A DNA stretch of 64,000 nt from Streptococcus canis (lineage in GTDB: Bacteria > Bacillota > Bacilli > Lactobacillales > Streptococcaceae): assembly GCF_900636575.1 (NCBI RefSeq), contig NZ_LR134293.1, forward strand, positions 1,241,501-1,305,500, written 5' to 3'. Below the pieces are notes generated by a model, which had not been told where the DNA came from, searched no databases, and saw only the letters and a program-made list of their open reading frames with translations. Shown piece by piece: positions 28,596 through 38,678 of the stretch; position 1 is the first letter of the stretch; the number at the start of each line of letters is the position of its first letter. A program made the translations under genes and the position numbers.

Positions 28596-30215
28596 TTGAA
28601 ATTTACAGAATTTAACTTATCAGAAGACATCCAATCAGCTGTGGTCACAGCCGGTTTTGAGAAAGCATCTCCTATTCAGGAAATGACGATTCCTCTCGCA
28701 TTAGAAGGAAAGGATGTTATTGGTCAGGCACAAACAGGAACCGGTAAAACAGCAGCTTTTGGTCTTCCAACCTTGAATAAGATTCGTACCAAAGACAATA
28801 TTATTCAGGCTTTGGTCATTGCACCAACGCGTGAATTGGCTGTGCAAAGTCAAGAAGAATTGTTCCGTTTTGGGCGTGATAAAGGGGTTAAGGTTCGCTC
28901 TGTTTATGGCGGATCAAGCATTGAAAAACAAATCAAGGCCCTCAAATCAGGTGCCCATATTGTTGTGGGAACACCAGGTCGTTTATTAGACTTGATTAAG
29001 CGTAAGGCCCTTGTTTTAGAGCATGTTGAAACCTTAATCTTAGACGAAGCAGATGAGATGCTTAACATGGGATTCTTGGAAGACATTGAAGCTATTATTA
29101 GTCGTGTTCCAGCAGACCGTCAAACCTTGCTCTTCTCCGCAACAATGCCAGCACCAATTAAACAAATTGGGGTTAAATTCATGAAAGACCCTGAACATGT
29201 TCAAATTAAGAACAAAGAACTAACAAATGTCAATGTTGATCAATACTATGTACGTGTTAAGGAACAAGAAAAATTTAATACCATGACCCGTTTGATGGAC
29301 GTTAACCAGCCAGAATTATCTATTGTTTTTGGTCGTACCAAACGCCGTGTCGATGAAATTACACGTGGTCTAAAATTACGTGGTTTCCGTGCTGAAGGAA
29401 TCCATGGTGATCTTGACCAAAATAAACGCTTACGCGTTATCCGTGATTTCAAAAACGACCAAATTGATATTCTTGTAGCCACTGATGTAGCAGCGCGTGG
29501 TCTTGATATTTCAGGGGTTACCCACGTTTATAACTACGATATTACCCAAGATCCAGAAAGTTATGTTCACCGTATTGGTCGTACTGGTCGTGCGGGTAAA
29601 TCAGGAGAGTCCATTACTTTTGTCTCACCAAATGAGATGGGCTACCTTTCAATGATTGAGAACCTAACGAAAAAACAGATGAAACCTCTTCGCCCAGCAA
29701 CTGCGGAAGAGGCATTCCAAGCCAAGAAAAAAGTAGCCCTTAAAAAAATTGAACGTGATTTTGCAGATGATGCTATTCGTTCTAACTTTGACAAATTCAA
29801 AGGAGATGCTATCCAATTAGCAGCTGAATTCACTCCAGAAGAGTTGGCATTGTATATTTTGAGCTTAACGGTTCAAGATCCAGATAGCTTACCAGAAGTG
29901 GAAATTGCGCGTGAAAAACCATTACCATTCAAGTATGTGGGTGGTGGCCATGGCAATAAAAATGGCAAAGGTGGTCGTGGACGTGACAACCGTAACCGCG
30001 GAGATCACCGTGGTGGCTATCGTGGCGACCGTAACAGAGATGAGCGTAATGGTGATCGTCGTCGTCAAAAACGTGATAAACGTGACGGTCATGATGGCAG
30101 TGGCAATCGTGATTTCAAACGTAAACCAAAACGTAATGCTAAAGATTTTTTCAATAAAGAAAAGAAATCAAGCCCTAAAAACACTGGATTTGTGATTCGT
30201 CACAAAGGTGAATAG
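28596..30215 (+). CDS. cshA: DEAD-box RNA helicase CshA
   Basis: ATP-dependent RNA helicase of cold adaptation and mRNA turnover. Q motif region FTEFNLSEDIQSAV...PIQE, Walker A AQTGTGKTAA, PTRELA, GTPGRLLD, DEAD box LDEADEML, SAT (FSATMPAP), and motif VI HRIGRTGRAGKSG. After about residue 440 comes a basic tail rich in G, R, D and N (GKGGRGRDNRNRGD and similar) that probably binds RNA. Length 539. The start codon is TTG, with only a weak AAAAGAG upstream, directly behind a terminator-like hairpin. Confidence 0.95.
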   Translation: MKFTEFNLSEDIQSAVVTAGFEKASPIQEMTIPLALEGKDVIGQAQTGTGKTAAFGLPTLNKIRTKDNIIQALVIAPTRELAVQSQEELFRFGRDKGVKVRSVYGGSSIEKQIKALKSGAHIVVGTPGRLLDLIKRKALVLEHVETLILDEADEMLNMGFLEDIEAIISRVPADRQTLLFSATMPAPIKQIGVKFMKDPEHVQIKNKELTNVNVDQYYVRVKEQEKFNTMTRLMDVNQPELSIVFGRTKRRVDEITRGLKLRGFRAEGIHGDLDQNKRLRVIRDFKNDQIDILVATDVAARGLDISGVTHVYNYDITQDPESYVHRIGRTGRAGKSGESITFVSPNEMGYLSMIENLTKKQMKPLRPATAEEAFQAKKKVALKKIERDFADDAIRSNFDKFKGDAIQLAAEFTPEELALYILSLTVQDPDSLPEVEIAREKPLPFKYVGGGHGNKNGKGGRGRDNRNRGDHRGGYRGDRNRDERNGDRRRQKRDKRDGHDGSGNRDFKRKPKRNAKDFFNKEKKSSPKNTGFVIRHKGE

Positions 30216-30219
30216 GATT

Positions 30220-30256
30220 AAAGAGAGTCGATTCCCATCGACTTTCTTTAATTTTC
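30220..30256 (+). terminator. cshA terminator
   Basis: AAAGAGAGTCGAT pairs with ATCGACTTTCTTT across a CCC loop, followed by a T-rich stretch. Confidence 0.8.
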
Positions 30257-30342
30257 TGAAAAAGTTGCTTTTATTATTGAATCTGTTATAATGGTTTCAG
30301 TCATTTTATGGCACTTTTTTAAAAATTAGGAGGAAGATTGGG

Positions 30343-32343
30343 ATGTCTGATGCCCATCATGCTGCCTTTGATAAAGCATCAAAAGCAGGTTTTATTATTG
30401 CTTTAGGTATTGTCTATGGAGATATTGGAACAAGTCCTCTCTACACGATGCAGTCTTTGGTTGAAAATCAAGGAGGTATTGCTCAGGTTTCTGACCCCTT
30501 TATTTTAGGGTCTGTGTCCTTGATTATTTGGACGCTGACCTTAATCACGACGATTAAGTACGTTTTGATTGCCCTAAAAGCTGACAACCATCATGAAGGT
30601 GGGATTTTTTCTTTATTCACCTTGGTTCGTAAAATGTCGTCATGGCTGATTATTCCAGCTATGATTGGTGGAGCAACGCTCTTATCTGACGGTGCCCTTA
30701 CCCCTGCTGTAACTGTCACTTCTGCCATTGAAGGACTAAAAGCTGTCCCTGGTCTTAGCCAGATTTACCAGAATCAAACCAATGTCATTATCACGACTTT
30801 AGTTATTTTGATGGCTCTCTTTGGGATACAGCGGTTTGGAACGGGATTTGTTGGTAAAATATTTGGACCGGTCATGTTTCTTTGGTTTAGTTTTCTAGGT
30901 ATTAGTGGCTTTTTAAACACGCTGGGGCATTTGGAAATTTTCAAAGCCCTCAATCCTTACTATGCCTTGCACTTGCTGTTTAGTCCTGAAAACCATCGAG
31001 GTATTTTTATTCTCGGCTCGATTTTCTTGGCAACGACAGGGGCAGAAGCCCTTTATTCGGACTTGGGTCACGTTGGTAGAGGGAATATTTATGTGAGCTG
31101 GCCCTTTGTTAAGATTTGTATTGTTCTATCTTACTGTGGCCAGGCTGCTTGGATTTTAGCGAATAAAAACTCAGGTATTGAACTAAACCCCTTCTTTGCC
31201 AGTGTGCCGTCTCAATTAAGGGTTTATTTTGTTATTTTGGCAACCTTGGCAGCTATTATTGCTTCACAGGCTCTTATTTCAGGATCCTTTACCCTAGCAT
31301 CAGAAGCCATGCGCTTGAAAATTTTCCCTTTGTTTCGTGTGACTTACCCAGGTACTAATTTGGGTCAATTATACATTCCTGTCATTAACTGGATTTTATT
31401 TGCAGTAACCTCTTGTACCGTTTTGTATTTTAGAACATCAGCCCACATGGAGGCAGCTTATGGCCTTGCCATTACCGTTACCATGTTGATGACAACAATC
31501 CTCTTAAATTATTATTTAATCAAGGAAGGAATAGCCCCCTTCTTGGTTCACTTAGTGATGACTTTCTTTGCTGTGGTTGAATCTATTTTCTTTTTGGCTT
31601 CAGCTGTCAAATTCATGCACGGTGGCTATGTGGTTGTTATCTTGGCACTTACAATTGTCTTTGTCATGTTTATTTGGCATGCTGGCACCACTATTGTGTT
31701 TAAGTATGTGAAATCATTGGATTTAAATGACTATAAGGATCAAATCAAGCAGCTTCGAGATGATTTACGTTTTGACCTGTACCAAACAAATGTTGTTTAC
31801 TTGTCTAATCGGATGAATAAGCAGATGATTGACCGTTCGATTTTGTACTCTATTTTGGACAAACGTCCAAAACGAGCTCAAGTTTATTGGTTTGTTAATG
31901 TAAGGGTTACTGACGAACCTTATACCGCTAAATATAAGGTTGACATGATGGGAACAGATTATATGGTTCGGGTAGAACTTTATCTTGGTTTCAGAATGCC
32001 ACAAGCTGTGCCTAGATACTTAAGAACCATTGTTCATGATTTGATGGAAAGTGGCCGTTTACCAAAACAAGAACAAACATATACCATCACACCGGGCCGT
32101 GATGTGGGCGATTTCCGTTTTGTTTTAATTGAAGAACGGGTGTCAAACGCACGTCAATTAAGTGGCTTTGAACGCTTTATCATGCAGACTAAGGCAAGCA
32201 TTAAACATGTTACCGCTAGTCCAATGCGCTGGTTTGGGCTTCAATATTCGGAAGTCACCCTTGAAATCGTTCCCTTGATTTTATCAGATGTTTTGAAGCT
32301 GCCAATTAAAGAATTGGTGCCCGTAGAAGATAGCAATGCCTAA
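30343..32343 (+). CDS. kup: KUP-type potassium transporter
   Basis: Integral membrane K+ uptake protein, 666 residues. The N terminus has the family signature [18 protein letters not shown], then about 12 membrane segments including [19 protein letters not shown], and a C-terminal cytoplasmic domain of about 200 residues (from [11 protein letters not shown]). In streptococci such proteins are annotated as low-affinity potassium transporters; energy coupling is probably proton symport. Ribosome site AGGAGGAAG precedes ATG. Confidence 0.93.
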   Translation: MSDAHHAAFDKASKAGFIIALGIVYGDIGTSPLYTMQSLVENQGGIAQVSDPFILGSVSLIIWTLTLITTIKYVLIALKADNHHEGGIFSLFTLVRKMSSWLIIPAMIGGATLLSDGALTPAVTVTSAIEGLKAVPGLSQIYQNQTNVIITTLVILMALFGIQRFGTGFVGKIFGPVMFLWFSFLGISGFLNTLGHLEIFKALNPYYALHLLFSPENHRGIFILGSIFLATTGAEALYSDLGHVGRGNIYVSWPFVKICIVLSYCGQAAWILANKNSGIELNPFFASVPSQLRVYFVILATLAAIIASQALISGSFTLASEAMRLKIFPLFRVTYPGTNLGQLYIPVINWILFAVTSCTVLYFRTSAHMEAAYGLAITVTMLMTTILLNYYLIKEGIAPFLVHLVMTFFAVVESIFFLASAVKFMHGGYVVVILALTIVFVMFIWHAGTTIVFKYVKSLDLNDYKDQIKQLRDDLRFDLYQTNVVYLSNRMNKQMIDRSILYSILDKRPKRAQVYWFVNVRVTDEPYTAKYKVDMMGTDYMVRVELYLGFRMPQAVPRYLRTIVHDLMESGRLPKQEQTYTITPGRDVGDFRFVLIEERVSNARQLSGFERFIMQTKASIKHVTASPMRWFGLQYSEVTLEIVPLILSDVLKLPIKELVPVEDSNA

Positions 32344-32398
32344 AAAACCATTGAGATTTGGGATCTCAATGGTCAGTACGTAGACAAAGTCTATTTTT
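32342..32398. terminator. Convergent terminators between kup and the GIY-YIG gene
   Basis: ACCATTGAGAT/ATCTCAATGGT (32347-32373) is followed on the minus strand by TTTTTT and overlaps the kup stop, so it serves the minus-strand operon. TAGAC-AAA-GTCTA-TTTTT (32381-32398) is a smaller terminator for kup on the plus strand. Confidence 0.65.
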
Positions 32399-32470
32399 AG
32401 AAGGTGTCAATGGAAATGATTTAATGATCATAATGTCAACTAACTCTTGAAACGCTTATGTTATTGTGGT

Positions 32471-32749
32471 TCAGGAGTTTTTCTTTTCTTGCTGCTGGCT
32501 AGCGATATAGGCTAACTTTTGGCCCCTTGTTTTTCGTTTTTTGAAGAGTGCTTCAGCACTCATGGCTGCCTCCTTACTATCAAACACTTCGTAATAGAGC
32601 AAGGAGACAGGTAAGCGGTGGCGGGTATATTTGGCTCCTTTGCCGGCATTGTGTGTTTTTAAGCGTTTTTCTAAATCAGTTGTATAGCCGGTATAGAGGG
32701 TTTTATCAGCACATTCTAACACATACATATAGGCTTTTTTATGAGTCAT
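32471..32749 (-). CDS. GIY-YIG domain protein (YazA/UPF0213 type)
   Basis: A 92-residue single-domain protein. The GIY-YIG core is here [23 protein letters not shown], read in parts as YVLECADKT and [17 protein letters not shown], followed by [13 protein letters not shown], all typical of the YazA/UPF0213 group. The biological substrate is unknown. ATG 32749 is used, with AAGGAAATCC upstream; a longer frame to 32830 lies inside trmN6. It overlaps the trmN6 3' end by 11 bases. Confidence 0.85.
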   Translation of the reverse strand: MTHKKAYMYVLECADKTLYTGYTTDLEKRLKTHNAGKGAKYTRHRLPVSLLYYEVFDSKEAAMSAEALFKKRKTRGQKLAYIASQQQEKKNS

Positions 32750-33515
32750 GGCGAGGATTTCCTTGAGAAGTATTTCCAAAATAAATGTCAAAAATGCTGT
32801 CGGTATAATCACCATTTTCCTTATGAACAATTAATGGTGGTAAAATGTTGAGCCCTTCAATGGAACCGTCTTTAATTGCTTCGATGAGTAACATATTGGC
32901 ATCTTTCCCCAATTTAGGGTAAACAAACTGTACCCTTTTAGGGGCAAGGCCATGAGCCCTAAGGCTGTCAATAATTTCCAAGAAGCGATCGGGTCGATGG
33001 ACCATGGCTAAACGACCATTAGATTTGAGAGCATGGCGAGCCACCTGACAAATTTCTTCTAGATTGGTTGTGATTTCATGACGGGCTAATAAATAGTGTT
33101 TTGAAATATTTTTCTTGGAACTCGCATGGCTTTTGAAATAGGGAGGATTGCAGAGCATCAAGTCAACTCCCGAACGTGGCACATGATGAAGCAGGTTTTT
33201 TAAATCATCACAAATCATGGTCACTTGGTTTTCAAGCTGATTGAGCTGGATGGAGCGTTGTCCCATATCGGCAAGGCGTTCTTGCAATTCCACTTCGATA
33301 ATAGACGCCTTGGTTCTAGTACTGGCAAATAAGCCAACGGCACCATTTCCAGCACACAGATCAACAATTAACCCTCTTGAGGGCACTTTGGGAAAACGGG
33401 ATAAAAGGACGCTGTCAATGGAATAACTGAAGACAGCCTTGTTTTGAATAATGCGAACATCTGTTGAAAAGAGTTGGTCAATGCGTTCGCCTTCTTTTAA
33501 AAGTGATTCTATCAT
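32739..33515 (-). CDS. trmN6: tRNA1(Val) (adenine37-N6)-methyltransferase-like
   Basis: SAM-dependent methyltransferase of about 259 residues related to TrmN6/YfiC. The SAM motif is [15 protein letters not shown] and the N6-adenine motif is NPPYF ([11 protein letters not shown]). The frame is open to 33593, but [16 protein letters not shown] at 33515 is the family-like start. No ribosome site is seen. Instead an extended -10 (TGTTAAAAT, minus strand 33531-33523) ends 7 bases before the ATG, suggesting a leaderless transcript. The GIY-YIG gene is co-transcribed downstream. Confidence 0.87.
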   Translation of the reverse strand: MIESLLKEGERIDQLFSTDVRIIQNKAVFSYSIDSVLLSRFPKVPSRGLIVDLCAGNGAVGLFASTRTKASIIEVELQERLADMGQRSIQLNQLENQVTMICDDLKNLLHHVPRSGVDLMLCNPPYFKSHASSKKNISKHYLLARHEITTNLEEICQVARHALKSNGRLAMVHRPDRFLEIIDSLRAHGLAPKRVQFVYPKLGKDANMLLIEAIKDGSIEGLNILPPLIVHKENGDYTDSIFDIYFGNTSQGNPRHDS

Positions 33516-33632
33516 ACCTGCTATTTTAACACAAAATGCTCCTAAGGTGAATGATATAAAAGGGATTTTGACTTCCGAAAAGTCTGTTTTCATGGTACAA
33601 TGAATAGGATTATTGTAATAAAGGAGACGCTT

Positions 33633-34373
33633 GTGTTTTACGCTTATTTACGTGGTTTAGTTGTCTTTTTATTGTGGGTAGTCAATGGCAATGCCCACTA
33701 CCACAACGAAGATAAGATATTAGATGCTTCTGAAAATTATATTTTAGTAGCACCCCATAGAACGTTTTGGGATCCTGTATACATGGCTTTTGCAGCTCGT
33801 CCTAAGCAGTTTATTTTTATGGCTAAAAAAGAATTATTTACCAATCGCCTGTTTGCTTGGTGGATAAAAATGTGTGGTGCCTTTCCAATTGACCGTGACA
33901 AACCAAGTTCAGATGCTATTCGTTACCCTGTTAATATGCTTAAAAAGAGTAATCGTTCTCTAGTCATGTTTCCAAGTGGTAGCCGTCATTCTCAAGAGGT
34001 CAAAGGAGGCGTCGCTGTGATTGCCAAAATGGCCAAAGTAAAGATTATGCCAGCTGCCTATCAAGGGCCTATGACAATCAAAGGATTATTGGCAGGGCAA
34101 CGAGTAGACATGACCTTTGGCAATTCCATTGATGTATCTGACATTAAACGCATGAATGACGAAGGAATTACGGAAGTGGCTCGTCGTATTCAGGCAGAGT
34201 TTGATCGAATGGACCAAGAACTGGCTCCTTTTCAATCTGGTAAAGTAAGAAACCCTCTAAGCTATCTTTATCGTTTACCATTGGGATTGGTTTTGGTAGT
34301 GGTATTATTATTGACCATGTTGTTCTCTTATATAGCTAGTTTTGTTTGGGATCCAGATAAGCACCGTCATTAA
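33633..34373 (+). CDS. plsC: 1-acyl-sn-glycerol-3-phosphate acyltransferase (PlsC family)
   Basis: Makes phosphatidic acid from lysophosphatidic acid at the membrane. The HX4D motif is HRTFWD (APHRTFWDPV), the substrate motif is FPSGSRHS, and CGAFPIDRD lies between. Length is about 246 residues. A hydrophobic N-terminal stretch and a C-terminal membrane helix (LGLVLVVVLLLTMLF) flank the domain. GTG 33633 is chosen over ATG 33600 because AAGGAG (33621-33626) lies 6 bases before it. The gene is divergent from trmN6. Confidence 0.88.
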   Translation: MFYAYLRGLVVFLLWVVNGNAHYHNEDKILDASENYILVAPHRTFWDPVYMAFAARPKQFIFMAKKELFTNRLFAWWIKMCGAFPIDRDKPSSDAIRYPVNMLKKSNRSLVMFPSGSRHSQEVKGGVAVIAKMAKVKIMPAAYQGPMTIKGLLAGQRVDMTFGNSIDVSDIKRMNDEGITEVARRIQAEFDRMDQELAPFQSGKVRNPLSYLYRLPLGLVLVVVLLLTMLFSYIASFVWDPDKHRH

Positions 34374-34405
34374 AAATATAAGATAAGGAATCATCATTTC
34401 AAAGG

Positions 34406-34456
34406 GCTCAAGCTTAGTGTTTCTGCGTGGCAGATTACAGAAGCTTGGCTTTTTTG
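34406..34456 (+). terminator. Terminator after plsC
   Basis: GCTCAAGCTT near 34406 pairs with AAGCTTGGC near 34441, with a T run after it. Confidence 0.55.
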
Positions 34457-34547
34457 CTTGTTGAAAGGGAAATAAGAAGGGAACTATCGATTAAATCTTA
34501 GTCAGTTTAGAGGTTGACGGGTTAATTGTTGCTATTTTTTAAACTCA

Positions 34548-34557
34548 TTTACGAATA
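34548..34557 (+). promoter_or_regulatory. SigX (CIN) box before comEA
   Basis: TTTACGAATA, containing the competence sigma-factor core TACGAATA (34550-34557), lies 18 bases before the comEA start. It replaces a normal -10 element. Confidence 0.85.
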
Positions 34558-34575
34558 AAAAGATGAGGTGAAAAA

Positions 34576-35238
34576 ATGTTAGATGAATTATTAACTAAAG
34601 GAAAAAACTTGTTGAGGGAGAGGTACTCTCTTCCAGCTTTACTCAGCCTTTTATTTGGTCTTTTTCTGATACTAGGCTTAAGTCTTTTGTTCTGGGGAAA
34701 TAGGCAGAGCAAGACAGATATTCCTGCTTTGAGAGAAATATCGTCTGTAAAACAGCAAGTCAGTGAGGAAAAAAAGGAAATTCAAGAAGATAGCAGTATT
34801 TTAGTGGATTTAAAAGGCGCCGTACAAAAGGAGGGAGTTTATAAGCTTGCTGCTAGCAGCCGTGTGCGAGATATCATTGAACTAGCTGGAGGCCTAACTT
34901 CAGAAGCTGATAAACATGCTATTAATCTTGCAGAAAAACTAGTTGATGAGCAGGTTGTTTATGTACCTAAGCAAGGAGAAGAGATTTCTGTGCTACCAAC
35001 AGCATCAGTTTCTGGAAAAAAAGAAACTGCCAGCAAGGATCAGGTAAAGGTTCATATTAATAAGGCTAGCTTAGAAGAACTACAACATATCCCAGGTATT
35101 GGTGCTAAAAAAGCTCAGGATATTATCGATATGAGAGACAAGTTAGGTGGCTTTAAAGCGTTAGAAGATCTTCGTCAAGTTTCGGGTATTGGCGAAAAAA
35201 CGCTTGAGAAATTAAAAGATGACATTTTCTTGGACTAA
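34576..35238 (+). CDS. comEA: Competence DNA-binding protein ComEA
   Basis: Membrane-anchored receptor for double-stranded DNA in transformation, 220 residues. There is one membrane helix (about residues 18-40), an SLBB domain (DLKGAVQKEGVYKL, DIIELAGGLT) and a C-terminal helix-hairpin-helix domain (INKASLEELQHIPGIGAKKA, split, then VSGIGEKTLEKL). A CIN box precedes the gene. It overlaps comEC by 20 bases. Both look intact. Confidence 0.94.
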   Translation: MLDELLTKGKNLLRERYSLPALLSLLFGLFLILGLSLLFWGNRQSKTDIPALREISSVKQQVSEEKKEIQEDSSILVDLKGAVQKEGVYKLAASSRVRDIIELAGGLTSEADKHAINLAEKLVDEQVVYVPKQGEEISVLPTASVSGKKETASKDQVKVHINKASLEELQHIPGIGAKKAQDIIDMRDKLGGFKALEDLRQVSGIGEKTLEKLKDDIFLD

Positions 35239-37462
35239 GCTATTGCCCCTGCCAAAGATTCAATTAGCTTTTTTGGTTTTGGTTCTCTTTTATCACATTT
35301 ATAGTCCTAGCTGGTTAACTTCTCTTCTTAGTCTTGGTTTGATTTGCTTACTTGTAAAGCGTTTGTCTAAAAGAGAATTTCTCAGTGTTTTTGCCCTCCT
35401 TAGTTTATGTGCTTTGTTCTTACTCTATCAGAAACAACAGCTGACCCAAGAACTGGACATTCAGCCAGTACAAATAACCTCTGTAGAATTGATTCCTGAT
35501 AGTATTCGGATTAATGGTGATCAATTAGCTGTTATTGGACGTCATGGGAAACACTCCTATCAGTTATTTTACCGTTTGAAAAGCCAAGCAGAAGCCCAAT
35601 TGTTCAAAAAAGAACACCGTTGGTTAGTGCTGCACGCAAAAGTGACCTTGGAAAAAGCTGAGGAGGTTCGCAATTTTAAAGGATTTAATTACCAGACTTT
35701 TTTGGCTTATCAGGGAATTTACAGGATAGGGAAGGTAGAGCAAATGGAACAGCTTGAAGTGAGCTCTCCAAAGTCAGTGTTTGATTACTTGTCTTCCTTA
35801 AGACGGCAGGCCATTGTCCATTGTCAACAGCATTTTCCTAAACCCATGTCTCACTACCTGACAGGTCTCCTTTTTGGTTATTTAGATAAGTCGTTTGGTG
35901 AGATGACAGATTATTATAGCCAGCTGGGCATCATTCATCTCTTTGCCTTATCAGGGATGCAGGTTGGTTTCTTTCTCACTTATTTTAGAAGGTTGTTGCT
36001 ATTACTAGCAGTTCCTTTGGAATGGATAAAATGGATAGAGCTTCCTTTTGCTTGCTTTTATGCCGCGCTGACAGGTTATAGTATTTCTGTTATTCGAAGC
36101 CTCGTGCAGTCGCAGTTGCGTCATTTAGGCATAAAAGGTTTAGACAATCTCGCTTGTACTTTTTTACTTGTCTTTTTATGGGATGCCCATTTCTTAATGA
36201 CTGTTGGTGGGGTATTAACATTTAGCTATGCTTTTATGTTAACAATAGTTACTGTTGAAGAATTATCAGGAGCTAAAAGACAGTTGGTACAAGCGCTAAT
36301 TATCTCCTTAGGAATGTTACCGTTACTGCTGTTTTATTTTTCCAGTTTTAATCCGATGTCAATAATATTAACAGGTCTCTTGTCTTACCTCTTTGACGTT
36401 TTGATTTTGCCTCTTCTTTGTCTGGTTTTCTGTCTATCCCCTTTGGTGACTGTCTCAGTATGCAATCATCTCTTTCTTTTATTAGAAAAGGGGATTCAAT
36501 TTCTTGGAAATACTGTCAATACTTCCCTTGTTTTTGGAAGTCCAACTAGTTGGCAATTACTTCTTATAGTGCTCAGCTTTGCGATTCTTTATGACTATCG
36601 ACAGGTGCGACAAAGGGTCTTCGCTTGTGGATTGGTCATAGCATTGACCTTACTGTCTGTCAAATACCCTTTGACAAATGAAGTCACTATCGTTGATATT
36701 GGACAAGGAGATAGTATTTTGATAAGGGATTGGCGAGGAAAGACACTCTTGATAGACGTTGGAGGACGTCCAACCTTTTCTAAAAAGGAGAAATGGCGCA
36801 GCGGTTATCAGACGGCGAATGCCCAAAAAACCTTAATCCCTTATTTAAAAAGCAGAGGCATTCATAAAATTGATCAGTTATTACTAACTCATACGGATGC
36901 TGATCACATGGGAGATATGGAAGTGGTTGCCAAAGCCGTTCGAGTGAAGGAAGTGTTAACTAGCCAAGGTAGTTTAACGAACCCAAGTGCTGTGCAACGT
37001 TTAAACCGTTTAAAATGTCAGGTTAAGGTTGTTAAAGCTGGCGACCAGTTGTCCATTATGGGAAGCACCTTGCAGGTCCTCTATCCTTGGAAACTAGGAG
37101 ATGGAAAAAATAATGATTCTTTGGTCCTCTATGGCAAGCTATTAAATCGAACTTTTCTTTTCACAGGGGACTTGGAAAAAGAAGGAGAAGTTGAGATTAT
37201 CAAACGTTATCCCCAGTTAAGGGTGGATTATTTGAAAGCTGGCCATCATGGGTCAAATACTTCTTCAAGTGCAGTTTTTTTAGACCATCTTCAGCCCAAG
37301 CTTGCTTTTATTTCTGCAGGAAAGAATAATCGGTACCACCATCCTAGTAAAGAGACCTTAACACGTTTGGAAGACAGACAAATCACGTATTATCGAACTG
37401 ATACTCAAGGAGCTATTCGTTTGACTGGTTGGACCAGCTGGCATCTTGAAACGGTCCGTTAG
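35219..37462 (+). CDS. comEC: DNA uptake channel protein ComEC
   Basis: Polytopic membrane protein that passes single-stranded DNA into the cell during transformation. Length is 747. The N-terminal DUF4131-like/OB part comes first, the ComEC/Rec2 membrane domain has IIHLFALSGMQVGFFLTYF, and the C-terminal metallo-beta-lactamase-like domain has VDIGQGDSILI and LLLTHTDADHMGDM. It is full-length with no stop or frameshift, so loss of comEC does not explain any lack of transformation in the host. Confidence 0.95.
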   Translation: MTFSWTKLLPLPKIQLAFLVLVLFYHIYSPSWLTSLLSLGLICLLVKRLSKREFLSVFALLSLCALFLLYQKQQLTQELDIQPVQITSVELIPDSIRINGDQLAVIGRHGKHSYQLFYRLKSQAEAQLFKKEHRWLVLHAKVTLEKAEEVRNFKGFNYQTFLAYQGIYRIGKVEQMEQLEVSSPKSVFDYLSSLRRQAIVHCQQHFPKPMSHYLTGLLFGYLDKSFGEMTDYYSQLGIIHLFALSGMQVGFFLTYFRRLLLLLAVPLEWIKWIELPFACFYAALTGYSISVIRSLVQSQLRHLGIKGLDNLACTFLLVFLWDAHFLMTVGGVLTFSYAFMLTIVTVEELSGAKRQLVQALIISLGMLPLLLFYFSSFNPMSIILTGLLSYLFDVLILPLLCLVFCLSPLVTVSVCNHLFLLLEKGIQFLGNTVNTSLVFGSPTSWQLLLIVLSFAILYDYRQVRQRVFACGLVIALTLLSVKYPLTNEVTIVDIGQGDSILIRDWRGKTLLIDVGGRPTFSKKEKWRSGYQTANAQKTLIPYLKSRGIHKIDQLLLTHTDADHMGDMEVVAKAVRVKEVLTSQGSLTNPSAVQRLNRLKCQVKVVKAGDQLSIMGSTLQVLYPWKLGDGKNNDSLVLYGKLLNRTFLFTGDLEKEGEVEIIKRYPQLRVDYLKAGHHGSNTSSSAVFLDHLQPKLAFISAGKNNRYHHPSKETLTRLEDRQITYYRTDTQGAIRLTGWTSWHLETVR

Positions 37463-37541
37463 TTGAAATTCCAATTTGACAAAGAGACAGGTGAAACAGG
37501 CAGTCGCTTTCCTTTTAGGAGAAAGATGATATAATAAAAGC

Positions 37542-38582
37542 ATGATTGCGATAGAAAAGATTGATAAACTGAGGAAAGAGAGTTTGGGCCTTATAACCCT
37601 TGTCACAGGAGATGATATTGGCCAATATAGCCAGTTGAAATCCCGTTTGATGGAGCAGATTGCTTTTGATAAGGATGATTTGGCCTATTCTTACTTTGAC
37701 ATGTCTGAGGTGGCTTATCAGGATGCGGAAATGGATCTAGTGAGCCTACCCTTCTTTGCTGAGCAAAAAATTGTTATTTTTGATGACCTATTAGACCTCA
37801 CCACCAGTAAAAAGAATTTTCTAAAGGAAAAGGAATTAAAGGCTTTTGAGGCCTACTTAGAAAAACCTTTAGAAAGTACCCGACTTATTATTTTTGCCCC
37901 GGGGAAATTGGATAGTAAGAGACGGCTTGTTAAGCTCTTGAAACGTGATGCCCTTGTTTTGGAAGCCAATCCTCTGAAGGAAGCAGAGCTAAGAACCTAT
38001 TTTCAAAAATACAGTCATCAACTGGGCTTGGGATTTGAGAGCGGCGCTTTCGAGCAACTACTTTTAAAATCAAACGATGATTTTAGTCAAATCATGAAAA
38101 ACATGGCCTTTTTAAAAGCCTATAAAAAAACAGGAAATATTAGCCTAGCTGATATTGAGCAAGCCATTCCTAAAAGTTTACAAGATAATATTTTTGATCT
38201 GACTAGACTTGTACTAGAAGGGAAAGTTGATGCGGCTAGAGACTTGATTCATGATTTACGGTTATCAGGGGAAGATGATATTAAATTAATCGCTATTATG
38301 CTAGGCCAATTTCGCTTGTTTTTGCAGCTGGCTATTCTTGCTAGAGATGGAAAAAACGAACAACAGCTAGTGATTAGTTTATCAGATATTCTTGGGCGGC
38401 GGGTCAATCCTTATCAGGTCAAGTATGCGTTGAAGGATTCTAGGACCTTGTCCCTTGCCTTTCTAACAGAAGCGGTGAAAACCTTGCTTGAGACAGATTA
38501 CCAGATCAAAACAGGACGTTATGAGAAGAGTTATCTAGTTGATATTGCCCTCTTAAAAATCATGACTCGCTCTCAAAAATAG
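37542..38582 (+). CDS. holA: DNA polymerase III delta subunit
   Basis: Clamp-loader subunit that opens the sliding clamp, 346 residues. The N-terminal TLVTGDDIGQYSQLK region lacks a working Walker motif, as expected for delta. The middle has VIFDDLLDLT and the end LLETDYQIKTGRYE is typical. TATAAT at 37530-37535 lies 6 bases before ATG and leaves no room for a normal ribosome site; AGGAG at 37517 is about 20 bases away. A leaderless transcript is possible, besides read-through from comEC. Confidence 0.92.
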   Translation: MIAIEKIDKLRKESLGLITLVTGDDIGQYSQLKSRLMEQIAFDKDDLAYSYFDMSEVAYQDAEMDLVSLPFFAEQKIVIFDDLLDLTTSKKNFLKEKELKAFEAYLEKPLESTRLIIFAPGKLDSKRRLVKLLKRDALVLEANPLKEAELRTYFQKYSHQLGLGFESGAFEQLLLKSNDDFSQIMKNMAFLKAYKKTGNISLADIEQAIPKSLQDNIFDLTRLVLEGKVDAARDLIHDLRLSGEDDIKLIAIMLGQFRLFLQLAILARDGKNEQQLVISLSDILGRRVNPYQVKYALKDSRTLSLAFLTEAVKTLLETDYQIKTGRYEKSYLVDIALLKIMTRSQK

Positions 38583-38678
38583 GCGTTGAAACGCTTTCCA
38601 AGAGATAATCAAATTAGTTGAAAGCTCCTATTTTTTGCGATAAGATAGACTTATCATAAAGGAAAAGAGGACAGGAAA

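Noticed and set aside
29905..30195. 96-codon plus-strand frame inside the 3' end of cshA
   Set aside because: It is a shadow of the repetitive G/R-rich tail of CshA; its valine-rich translation is an artefact of that composition.
38584..38600. TTGAAACGCTTTCC upstream of sodA, and TTGAAACGCTTATG near 32446, as CcpA cre sites
   Set aside because: Both lack one base relative to the cre consensus (TGWAARCGYTWNCW), so the half-sites are out of register; too weak to call.
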